This document shows positions 48,513 to 56,152 of a DNA stretch of 64,000 nt, in pieces (the first letter of the stretch is position 1; the number at the start of each line of letters is the position of its first letter). Under the pieces are notes generated by a model. That model saw only the letters and a list, made by a program, of their open reading frames with translations, searched no databases and was not told the origin of the DNA. The position numbers and the translations under genes are program-made. This DNA comes from an uncultured Flavobacteriaceae bacterium (GTDB lineage: Bacteria; Bacteroidota; Bacteroidia; Flavobacteriales; Flavobacteriaceae), in NCBI GenBank assembly GCA_947498845.1, contig CANMLX010000003.1, forward strand, positions 124,001-188,000. Reading direction: 5' to 3'.

Positions 48513-49048
48513 TTGAATATTTTTGATATAAATGAAAAAGTTAAAGCTATAACTGGAGGGTATGGCGTATTAGGCTCCAGTATTACAGAACATTTGGTTA
48601 ATTCTGGAGTTAAGGTTGTAATTTTAGATAGAGATAAAAGTAAAAACTTTTGCTAAAAAACGATCTAACACTCACACTATCGGTTTAAGAGCCGATGTAT
48701 TAAATAGAAGATAACCTAGAACAAGTTAAAGCACAAATTCTTGATAAGTTGGGACAAATTAACGTTTTGATAAATGCTGCTGGAGGTAACATGTCTAGAG
48801 CAACTATCGCACCCAATGATTCGCTTTTTGATATCGCCATGAGCGATTTCAAAAAAGTAACCGATCTTAACTTAATGAGAGCTATAATACCTTCACTAAT
48901 TTTCGGGAAGCCACGCCAATTAAACACTTTGGAAATGTCGAAAAGTTAAATGGTATTGCACCTGTATTAACACGTGAGACTTCAATATTTATTACTGGCT
49001 CAGTAGTAAGTATTGATGGGTGAATTTAGCGCTTTTAGCGACGTATAA
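48513..49048 (+). pseudogene. Broken SDR oxidoreductase (mannonate/fructuronate reductase type)
   Basis: Pieces of one short-chain dehydrogenase appear in order but in different frames: LNIFDINEKVKAITGGYGVLGSS (NAD-binding GxxGxG region from 48513), LGQINVLINAAGGNMSRATI (about 48750-48811), then ATPIKHFGNVEKLNGIA and FITGSVVSIDG, then a shifted tail that would read GGFSAFSDV (stop about 49048). A stop follows near 48657, frameshifts are present, and the catalytic Ser/Tyr-x-x-x-Lys region is missing by an internal deletion. The ending DGGFSAxSxV is like the SDR mannonate oxidoreductases of this phylum. It would have linked UxaC and UxuA. KduD, also an SDR, is a less likely origin. Confidence 0.85.
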
Positions 49049-49064
49049 TTTTTTAAAATAACTA

Positions 49065-50231
49065 ATGAAACAAACATTTAGATGGTTTGGAGCTTCTGAT
49101 GTGGTTACACTATCAGATATAAAACAATCAGGGGCTACAGGTGTGGTAACAGCATTACACCATATTCCTAATGGTGAAGTATGGGAGATAGAGGAAATTC
49201 TAAAAACAAAAAAAGCTATAGAACATGTAAATTTAGAATGGAGTTTTATTGAAAGTATTCCTATTCATGAAAATATCAAACTACGACAAAACGATTACAA
49301 ACAACGTATAGAAAACTATAAGCAAAGCTTAAAAAATATTGCCAAATGCGGCATTAAAAATGTATGCTACAATTTTATGCCTGTGCTAGATTGGACACGT
49401 ACACATTTATTCTGGAAGTTAGAAGACGGTAGTACCGCCTTACGCTTTGATAAAGTTGAAATGGCCGTTTTTGAGGCCTTCATTATGAAAAGGAAAGATG
49501 TAGAAAACGACTACAATAAAACCATTTTGAAAAAAGCAGAAATGCGTTTTAACGAAATGACTTCTGAGGAAAAACAACGTTTACAAGACGGTATATTAAA
49601 AGGATTACCTGGAACTGTAGATGACCTTACTATTCCTAAGTTTAAAGAAATGATAGCCCAATATAAAGATATATCACATGCCGATTTAAAGGCTAACCTT
49701 TCTTATTTCTTAAATGAAATTATTCCATTAGCCGAACAACTAGGCATTAAGATGGCTATTCATCCCGATGATCCGCCTTTTGATATCATGGGACTGCCTA
49801 GAATTATAACTTCTGAAAATGATTTAGAAGATTTAGTGGGTTTTATTGATAGCCCTTCAAACGGCATTACATTTTGTACAGGATCACTAGGTGCTAATCC
49901 AAACAACGACCTGCCTAAAATGATTGAAAAATTTAAAGATCGTATTCATTTTTTACACCTTAGAAATGTTAAGCGTGAAGCTGATGGGAGTTTTTATGAA
50001 GACAACCACTTAGCTGGATCGTCTGATATGTACGAGATTGTAAAAGCCGTTTTAAAAATTGAAAAAGCGCGAAATATAGTACTACCAATGCGCCCAGACC
50101 ACGGTCATCAAATGCTACACGATCTGAAAAACAATAATGCCTATGCAGGCTATTCTTCTATTGGCAGATTAAAAGGACTTGCCGAATTAAGGGGCTTAGA
50201 GCTTGGCATTTTAAAAAGTAACACACTGTGA
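49065..50231 (+). CDS. uxuA: D-mannonate dehydratase
   Basis: The 388-residue TIM-barrel enzyme removes water from D-mannonate to give 2-keto-3-deoxygluconate. Recognisable stretches are TFRWFGASDVVTLSDIKQ, GVVTALHHIPNGEVW, YNFMPVLDWTRT, MAIHPDDPPF, FCTGSLGANP, FLHLRNVKRE and LPMRPDHGHQML, including the His/Asp/Cys metal-site neighbourhood. The length is normal. It overlaps uxaC by 4 bp, so the pair is translationally coupled. The substrate would normally come from the SDR gene just upstream, which is broken. Confidence 0.97.
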   Translation: MKQTFRWFGASDVVTLSDIKQSGATGVVTALHHIPNGEVWEIEEILKTKKAIEHVNLEWSFIESIPIHENIKLRQNDYKQRIENYKQSLKNIAKCGIKNVCYNFMPVLDWTRTHLFWKLEDGSTALRFDKVEMAVFEAFIMKRKDVENDYNKTILKKAEMRFNEMTSEEKQRLQDGILKGLPGTVDDLTIPKFKEMIAQYKDISHADLKANLSYFLNEIIPLAEQLGIKMAIHPDDPPFDIMGLPRIITSENDLEDLVGFIDSPSNGITFCTGSLGANPNNDLPKMIEKFKDRIHFLHLRNVKREADGSFYEDNHLAGSSDMYEIVKAVLKIEKARNIVLPMRPDHGHQMLHDLKNNNAYAGYSSIGRLKGLAELRGLELGILKSNTL

Positions 50232-51652
50232 AACAGCCAGAAATAAAATCAACAAATTTCATTACCGATAACTTTTTATTGGAAAATGAAACAGCGCAAG
50301 CATTATATCATGATTATGCTAAAGATATGCCTATCATTGATTATCATAATCATCTTTCGCCCAAGTTAATTGCTGAAAATAAACCCTTAGCTAATATTAC
50401 AGAAGCTTGGCTAAAAGAAGACCATTACAAATGGCGAGGTATGCGAGCAAATGGTATTGAAGAAAAATTTATTACTGGTAACGCATCAGAGGAAGAAAAA
50501 TTTTTAAAATGGGCAGAAACTGTTCCTTACACTTTAAGAAACCCTTTATTTCATTGGACCCAATTAGAGTTAAAACGTTACTTTAATATAAATACCATTT
50601 TGCAACCTTCAACAGCAAAATCTATTTATAACCAAACAAATACCATTTTAGCAAATAAAACACCTGCCCAATTACTGGAACAATTAAAAGTAGAGGTAGT
50701 TTGTACTACCGATGACCCTTGTGATAGTCTAGAGTACCATCAGAAAATTGCTAAACAAAACTTTTTCACCAAGGTATTCCCTACCTTTAGATCAGATAAT
50801 TTATTCTCTATTAATCAAGATGACTTTACCAAATACCTCAATAAACTGGCACTGGCTGTTAGCTTTTCAATTAATAGTTATTCTGATTTCATAAGTGCTA
50901 TCGATTCTCGTATTGATTTTTTCCATGATAATGGTTGTAGACTCTCAGATTATGGTGTTAGTGGGGCATTTACAATTGTTGATTTTACTATAGATGACGT
51001 AACTACTATTTTTCAAAAAAAATTAAAAAAGGAAACCTTGTCTTCTCAAGAAATTAACAAGTATAAGTCCAGTATTTATCTGCATCTAGGCAAAAGATAT
51101 CATGAAAAAAACTGGGTACAACAATACCACTTAGGTCCATTAAGAAATAACAATAAACGCTTACAAAAACAATTTGGTTCGGATGCAGGTTGTGATTCTA
51201 TTGGAGATTATGCTATGGCAGAATCTATGTCTAAACTTTTTAATGAATTAGATGAAACCCATCAACTCGCTAAAACCATAGCTTATAATTTAAATCCATC
51301 ACAAAACGAGGTATTCGTTACCATGTTAGGTAACTTTAACAACAGTGATATCGCTGGAAAAATGCAATGGGGTTCTGCATGGTGGTTTTTAGACCAAAAA
51401 GATGGTATAGAAAGACAAATAAACACCCTATCAAATCTTGGATTGCTTAGTAGGTTTATTGGTATGTTAACAGATAGTAGAAGCTTTTTATCATTTACCA
51501 GACACGAATATTTTAGACGTATTTTATGTAACATAATAGCTAAAGATGTAAACAAAGGATTGATTCCAAATGACATTAAATTCCTTGGAAAAATGGTTCA
51601 GGATATTTGTTATTATAATGCTGTTAACTATTTCAATTTTAAAACTAACTAG
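50228..51652 (+). CDS. uxaC: Glucuronate isomerase
   Basis: The 474-residue amidohydrolase-superfamily enzyme converts D-glucuronate to D-fructuronate (and galacturonate to tagaturonate). It has MPIIDYHNHLSP (HxH metal site), LKEDHYKWRGMRANG, NPLFHWTQLELKRYF, VVCTTDDPCD, HLGPLRNNN, and the C-terminal SRSFLSFTRHEYFRR. The length is normal. It overlaps uxuA and is 2 bp from the TRAP substrate-binding gene, which supports glucuronate or a related uronate as the imported substrate. Confidence 0.97.
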   Translation: MKQPEIKSTNFITDNFLLENETAQALYHDYAKDMPIIDYHNHLSPKLIAENKPLANITEAWLKEDHYKWRGMRANGIEEKFITGNASEEEKFLKWAETVPYTLRNPLFHWTQLELKRYFNINTILQPSTAKSIYNQTNTILANKTPAQLLEQLKVEVVCTTDDPCDSLEYHQKIAKQNFFTKVFPTFRSDNLFSINQDDFTKYLNKLALAVSFSINSYSDFISAIDSRIDFFHDNGCRLSDYGVSGAFTIVDFTIDDVTTIFQKKLKKETLSSQEINKYKSSIYLHLGKRYHEKNWVQQYHLGPLRNNNKRLQKQFGSDAGCDSIGDYAMAESMSKLFNELDETHQLAKTIAYNLNPSQNEVFVTMLGNFNNSDIAGKMQWGSAWWFLDQKDGIERQINTLSNLGLLSRFIGMLTDSRSFLSFTRHEYFRRILCNIIAKDVNKGLIPNDIKFLGKMVQDICYYNAVNYFNFKTN

Positions 51653-51654
51653 AT

Positions 51655-52659
51655 ATGTATTGCAACCATAGACACTCAGCTTTTATATTAAGTAAAATAG
51701 TTTTGCTTCTATTTTTAAGTACCCATATAACGTCTTGTGACAATCTTCAAAGTACACAAACGATAAAGCTTTCACATGGTTTAGATACAAGCCACCCCGT
51801 GCATAAAGCTTTGGTATTTATGGCAAACGATTTAGAAAAACGCTCTAACAATACAATGGGAATTAAAATTTATCCGAACCAACAGTTGGGAACAGAAAGA
51901 CAAGCTCTTGAATTGTTACAAATAGGGAGTTTAGGTATGACTAAAGTCTCAGCTGCAGTTATGGAAAATTTTTCACCAAATATGAAAGTATTTGGGTTAC
52001 CATTCTTATTTAAAGACAGAGCACATACATTTAAGGTTTTAGATGGGGAAATAGGTAAAGAATTACTAGATGGAGGTCAAAAATTTTGGTTGAAAGGCTT
52101 AGGTTACTACGACTCTGGCAGTAGAAGCTTTTACACCAAAGAAAAACCAGTTGAAACTCCAGCTGATTTAGATGGGTTAAAAATTAGAGTTATGGAAAGT
52201 GTAACCGCTATGAAAATGGTAAACAACTTAGGCGGTTCTCCTACACCAATTTCATTTGGCGAATTGTATACATCACTGCAACAAGGTGTTGTTGATGGGG
52301 CAGAAAACAACCCTCCAAGTTTTTATTCTTCAAGACACTATGAAGTGTGTAAGTATTATTCTTTAGATGAGCATACCTCTGTCCCCGATGTGATTGTAAT
52401 GGGAACACATTTATGGAAAAGTTTAAATGATCAACAACGAAAGTGGGTACAGGAATCGGTAAATGCTTCAGTAGTTTACCAACGTAAACTTTGGGCTGAA
52501 GCAGAAAAAGAAGCCCTAAACGAAGTAAAAAAAGCTGGTGTTACTGTAATTAAACCAGATAAATCTAAGTTTCAAAATAAAGTATTACAGATGTATGATG
52601 ACTATAAAGATAATACAGAGGTGTATAGTTTAATTGAACGCATTCAAAACGTAAAGTAA
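51655..52659 (+). CDS. dctP: TRAP transporter solute-binding protein (DctP family, lipoprotein)
   Basis: The 334-residue protein has a lipobox (STHITSCDN) rather than a free periplasmic signal. DctP-fold features are KLSHGLDTSHPVHKAL, IKIYPNQQLGTERQALE, LKIRVMES (the conserved Arg that binds the substrate carboxylate) and GVVDGAENNPPSF (conserved Asn). It hands a carboxylated substrate to DctQM. Placement with uxaC and uxuA suggests a uronate. The lipid anchor should keep it at the membrane. Confidence 0.95.
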   Translation: MYCNHRHSAFILSKIVLLLFLSTHITSCDNLQSTQTIKLSHGLDTSHPVHKALVFMANDLEKRSNNTMGIKIYPNQQLGTERQALELLQIGSLGMTKVSAAVMENFSPNMKVFGLPFLFKDRAHTFKVLDGEIGKELLDGGQKFWLKGLGYYDSGSRSFYTKEKPVETPADLDGLKIRVMESVTAMKMVNNLGGSPTPISFGELYTSLQQGVVDGAENNPPSFYSSRHYEVCKYYSLDEHTSVPDVIVMGTHLWKSLNDQQRKWVQESVNASVVYQRKLWAEAEKEALNEVKKAGVTVIKPDKSKFQNKVLQMYDDYKDNTEVYSLIERIQNVK

Positions 52660-52667
52660 ATTTTCTT

Positions 52668-53135
52668 ATGCAAACAAGACAAAAAATAGATAACATTTTG
52701 GGCTATACATTGGCGCTTATCATGGGGTTAATGGTTTTAAATGTATTATGGCAAGTATTTACACGATTTGTTTTAGGGTCTCCAAGTTCTTTCACAGACG
52801 AATTAGCGCGTTATCTCATGATATGGGTAGGCGTTTTAGGCGCTGCCTATATTTCTGGAAGACGTATGCATGTAGCTATAGATTTACTACCAACTAAGCT
52901 CAACAAAGACGGTCAAGTAAAACTAAAAGTTTTTGTAAACATACTCATCATACTGTTTTGTTTAGCCGCTTTGGTTATTGGAGGACTTAGATTGGTATAC
53001 ATCACCTATACTTTAAAACAATATTCGCCAGCTCTACAAATTCCACTTGCATTAGTTTACTTTGTGATACCCATTAGTGGTATATTAATCATCTACTACA
53101 AAATTTCGGACATTATTAACAAACACCTTTTATAA
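52668..53135 (+). CDS. dctQ: TRAP transporter small membrane subunit (DctQ)
   Basis: The 155-residue protein has four predicted membrane helices (about 12-32, 48-68, 88-110, 125-148) and the family pattern DELARYLMIWVGVLGAAY followed by SGRRMHVAIDLL. It starts 8 bp after the binding-protein gene and ends 1 bp before the large subunit, so the three form the usual DctPQM unit driven by a Na+ or H+ gradient. Confidence 0.95.
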   Translation: MQTRQKIDNILGYTLALIMGLMVLNVLWQVFTRFVLGSPSSFTDELARYLMIWVGVLGAAYISGRRMHVAIDLLPTKLNKDGQVKLKVFVNILIILFCLAALVIGGLRLVYITYTLKQYSPALQIPLALVYFVIPISGILIIYYKISDIINKHLL

Positions 53136-53136
53136 T

Positions 53137-54432
53137 ATGGAATATTTACCTGTAATTGTACTAATATTAAGCTTTGTTGGTTTACTATTAATTGGTGTTC
53201 CTGTAGCTTGGAGTATCGCTATCTCTTCATTATTAACTATGCTGGTAAGTATTCCAATGCTGCCCGCTCTTACAACTGTATCGCAACGTATAGGCACTGG
53301 GTTAGATAGTTTTGCTCTTCTCGCCATACCTTTCTTTGTTCTCTCTGGACAACTCATGAATAAGGGGGGGATAGCTAATCGCCTCATAGCCTTTGCAAAA
53401 ACTTTAGTTGGATCACTTCCTGGAGGATTAGCTTTGATTAACATTATTTCGGCAATGCTAATGGGAGCCATTGCAGGTTCTGCTATGGCATCGGCATCGG
53501 CTATGGGGAGTATTTTAGGTCCTGAAATGGAAAAAGAAGGGTATTCTAAAGAATTTGGTGCAGCTGTTAATATCACATCTTCTACTACTGGACTAATAAT
53601 CCCACCAAGTAATGTGCTCATTGTTTACTCATTAGCCAGTGGTGGTGTTTCTATTGCCGCATTGTTTTTAGCAGGTTACATTCCAGGAATTATAACTGGA
53701 TTATTTTTAATGCTAATTGCTATGCTTTGGGCAAAAAAGAAAAAGTATAAAGTAGGTAAACGTAGTTCTTTAAAAGAAATTGTAAAAACATTTATCTCTG
53801 CTTTCCCTAGCTTGATGTTACTTGTTATCGTGATTGGGGGGATTGTAGCTGGTGTTTTTACTGCCACCGAAGCATCTGCCATCGCTGTAGTATACACTCT
53901 TATTCTTGGCTTCTGGTATAAAGAAATTTCAATTAAAGATTTACCTCAAATTTCGTTAGAAGCCTGTGGCACCACTGCTATCGTTATGTTATTAATTGGT
54001 GCATCAATGAGTATGTCTTGGGTGATGAGTTATGAAAATATCCCTCAGAATATTTCTAGTTTACTGTTGGGTGTTAGCGACAACCCCATTATAATACTAT
54101 TGCTAATTAATTTAATTTTACTCTTTGTTGGCATCTTTATGGATATGACTCCAGCTGTTTTAATTTTCACACCTATATTCCTACCTATTATTACCAAATT
54201 AGGTATGGATCCTGTACAATTTGGTATTGTAATGGTACTTAACTTATGTGTTGGACTTTGTACACCTCCTGTAGGTTCTGTACTTTTTGTTGGCGTTGGT
54301 ATTGCAAATACAACTATAGAAAAAGTAGTTAAGCCATTATTACCTTTATTTTTTGCTATGATTATATCCTTAGTTTTAGTAACCTATTTTCCTGAATTAA
54401 GTTTGTGGTTACCAAGCTTATTTGAATTGTAA
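53137..54432 (+). CDS. dctM: TRAP transporter large membrane subunit (DctM)
   Basis: The 431-residue protein has about 12 hydrophobic segments, with the family landmarks IPFFVLSGQLMNKGGI, GSAMASASAMGSILGPEM, IPPSNVLIVYSLASG, GVFTATEASAIAVVYT and GLCTPPVGSVLFVG. It is the channel subunit that moves the uronate-like substrate. It is the last gene of the operon and is followed by two repeat structures, one of which may serve as the terminator. Confidence 0.96.
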   Translation: MEYLPVIVLILSFVGLLLIGVPVAWSIAISSLLTMLVSIPMLPALTTVSQRIGTGLDSFALLAIPFFVLSGQLMNKGGIANRLIAFAKTLVGSLPGGLALINIISAMLMGAIAGSAMASASAMGSILGPEMEKEGYSKEFGAAVNITSSTTGLIIPPSNVLIVYSLASGGVSIAALFLAGYIPGIITGLFLMLIAMLWAKKKKYKVGKRSSLKEIVKTFISAFPSLMLLVIVIGGIVAGVFTATEASAIAVVYTLILGFWYKEISIKDLPQISLEACGTTAIVMLLIGASMSMSWVMSYENIPQNISSLLLGVSDNPIIILLLINLILLFVGIFMDMTPAVLIFTPIFLPIITKLGMDPVQFGIVMVLNLCVGLCTPPVGSVLFVGVGIANTTIEKVVKPLLPLFFAMIISLVLVTYFPELSLWLPSLFEL

Positions 54433-54448
54433 ATCAAAAAGGTCGACC

Positions 54449-54615
54449 TTATACCATTACTCACGTAAAATTACTCAAATAAAACAGTTCTTTTTGCACT
54501 ACACTTCATCATAAAATGAAACCAGAGCTTAGGCTATAGTTGTATTTTATTTTGAAATATTAGGCAAAAAGATGACGTTTTTATTGAATAAATTCAAGTT
54601 GAAAATGGTATTATA
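54449..54615. repeat. 167-bp inverted-repeat element, family A copy 2
   Basis: It begins TTATACCATT and ends AATGGTATTATA. Bases 54539-54573 are identical to 2005-2039 of copy 1, and the whole right half is closely similar (for example TATTGAATAAATTCAAGTTG against TATTGAGTAAATTTAAATTT). Confidence 0.75.
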
Positions 54616-54695
54616 CCATTTACGTAATTTAATTTCGTATTAATGTTTTTGTCAACTTCGAGTGAAATTATTCGTAATAAAATGAAGAATAATAT

Positions 54696-54736
54696 TGTAT
54701 CGAGAAGCCGCAAACCTAGTTCTCGATACATTTTTT
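54696..54736 (+). terminator. Terminator-like hairpin after the TRAP operon
   Basis: TGTATCGAGAA (54696-54706) pairs perfectly with TTCTCGATACA (54720-54730), followed by TTTTTT. The bases resemble a dispersed repeat I recall from other Flavobacteriia, so it may be a mobile repeat used as a terminator. Confidence 0.65.
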
Positions 54737-54854
54737 ATTTCGTTATCTCTTCATAAAAAACACTCGAACTGGCATATGCGAAAATTTTAATCGTAAATCG
54801 TATTAGTTGAGATTATACTGTTTATCAATAAATTGTATTATTTAAAATTAAATA

Positions 54855-54887
54855 TAAAAAAACCCTTTCTATTTTTAGAAAGGGTTT
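54855..54887 (-). terminator. Terminator of the rplU-rpmA operon
   Basis: On the minus strand AAACCCTTTCT (54877-54887) pairs perfectly with AGAAAGGGTTT (54860-54870), followed by a T run. It is 25 bp beyond the rpmA stop. Confidence 0.9.
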
Positions 54888-54911
54888 AAATTTTGAGAAA
54901 AATAGTATTTA

Positions 54912-55172
54912 TTAAGCTTGAAAAGGCTCTATAGACACATACGATTTATTATCTTTTTTCTTTGTGAATTTTACAACACCATCAACTTTAGCATGTAAAG
55001 TATGGTCTTTTCCTTGATATACATTTTCACCAGGGTGATGTGTATTACCACGTTGTCTTATGATAATGTTTCCTGCTATAGCAGCTTGTCCACCAAAAAT
55101 CTTAACACCTAAGCGTTTCGATTCTGATTCTCTACCATTCTTAGAACTACCTACTCCTTTTTTATGAGCCAT
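54912..55172 (-). CDS. rpmA: 50S ribosomal protein L27
   Basis: The 86-residue protein shows the L27 pattern [53 protein letters not shown] and the C-terminal beta part. The N-terminus has no Firmicutes-type cleavable extension. L27 reaches the peptidyl-transferase centre of the large subunit. It lies 46 bp after rplU and is followed by a perfect terminator. Confidence 0.98.
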   Translation of the reverse strand: MAHKKGVGSSKNGRESESKRLGVKIFGGQAAIAGNIIIRQRGNTHHPGENVYQGKDHTLHAKVDGVVKFTKKKDNKSYVSIEPFQA

Positions 55173-55218
55173 TGTTTTAAGTTTTTATATTGTTAAACTT
55201 GAGTGATATTATTGCTAA

Positions 55219-55902
55219 TTAAGCTTTACCACCATCTAATTCGTCTTGCCATTTTTTAAGTTCATCCCACTTACCATCTGCAGCTAATTGTGCTTGTGCT
55301 GGCCATGTGTCTGGAACGTGATTACCTCTAACTTCCGCTATGATTTCAGAAATCTTTGCTGGTTCTGCCTTAGCCAACTGAGCAAAAGTAGCAATACCTG
55401 CTTCTACTAATGTAGAGGCTATTTTTGGTCCAATACCCTCAATTTTCTTTAAATCGTCTGGTTTCCCAGAAGATTTTTTAGCAGCTGGTTTAGCTTTAGC
55501 TTCTGTTTTTGGCGCTTCCTTTTTTACTGGAGCAGCTTTCTTAGCAGGAGCTTCTTTTTTAGGTGCTTCCTTTTTAGCTTTTTTAGCTCCCGAAGCAACA
55601 ATACTTTCTATTACAATTTCTGTTAAAGATTGACGGTGACCATTCTTTACGCGGTAACCTTTACGTCTTTTCTTTTTGAAAACTATAACTTTATCACCTT
55701 TAAGGTGCTTTACGACTTTTGCTCCTACTTGAGCGCCGTCTATAGCTGGGGCGCCTACAGTTACATTGTCACCGTCTCCAATCAAAAGAACATTATCGAA
55801 AGCTACTTTCTTTCCTTCTTCTGTTTGTAAACGATTAACAAAAACTTTCTGGTCTTTTTCAACTTTAAATTGATGCCCTGCTATCTCTACAATTGCGTAC
55901 AT
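55219..55902 (-). CDS. rplU: 50S ribosomal protein L21 with helix-hairpin-helix extension
   Basis: Residues 1-103 are L21 ([46 protein letters not shown]). A Lys/Ala/Pro-rich linker (about 105-148) follows, then a C-terminal domain (about 150-227) with a helix-hairpin-helix motif, [20 protein letters not shown], and a Trp-rich end ([16 protein letters not shown]). At 227 residues it is about twice the usual L21 length. Such an extension is seen in other Flavobacteriia and could bind nucleic acid. The gene heads the rplU-rpmA operon. Confidence 0.95.
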   Translation of the reverse strand: MYAIVEIAGHQFKVEKDQKVFVNRLQTEEGKKVAFDNVLLIGDGDNVTVGAPAIDGAQVGAKVVKHLKGDKVIVFKKKRRKGYRVKNGHRQSLTEIVIESIVASGAKKAKKEAPKKEAPAKKAAPVKKEAPKTEAKAKPAAKKSSGKPDDLKKIEGIGPKIASTLVEAGIATFAQLAKAEPAKISEIIAEVRGNHVPDTWPAQAQLAADGKWDELKKWQDELDGGKA

Positions 55903-56029
55903 AGCGTAACGTTTTTATTAAATTTATAATATTAAATCTCCTAATTTCTCTTTAGGCGGGTGCAAATATACTCCTAATTAGTTAAATAACAAACGTTTTA
56001 TTGACCAATTTCAAGTGTTTTTTTAGCAC

Positions 56030-56066
56030 TAAAAAATAGCATTGAGCAGACCCAATGCTATTTTTA
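56030..56066. terminator. Terminator between the beta-helix gene and rplU
   Basis: AAATAGCATTG (56034-56044) pairs perfectly with CAATGCTATTT (56053-56063), with A and T runs on both sides. It most likely ends the minus-strand transcript of the beta-helix gene. Confidence 0.85.
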
Positions 56067-56152
56067 TATGTTTTATTCATTGATAAGAGAAACTCATTTC
56101 TAAAAAATGAAAGCTTCACTCTTGAACTTTATTTTTTGAAAAAATCTTTTTT

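Larger units (their letters stand above)
54433..54911. other. Gap with a family A element and a hairpin repeat
   Basis: There is no gene. The TRAP operon and rpmA converge here. It holds a 167-bp element (54449-54615), a terminator-like hairpin (54696-54736) within a larger inverted pair (TTCGAGTG near 54656 and CACTCGAA near 54761), and the rpmA terminator. Confidence 0.7.

Noticed and set aside
46491..54432. Complete uronate pathway to pyruvate
   Set aside because: KdgK, KdgA and KduD are not in the window and the SDR is broken, so only part of the pathway is supported here.
54600..54620. Palindrome AATGGTATTATACCATT as a separate operator
   Set aside because: It is the right end of the 167-bp element read together with its flank, and no gene start is near.
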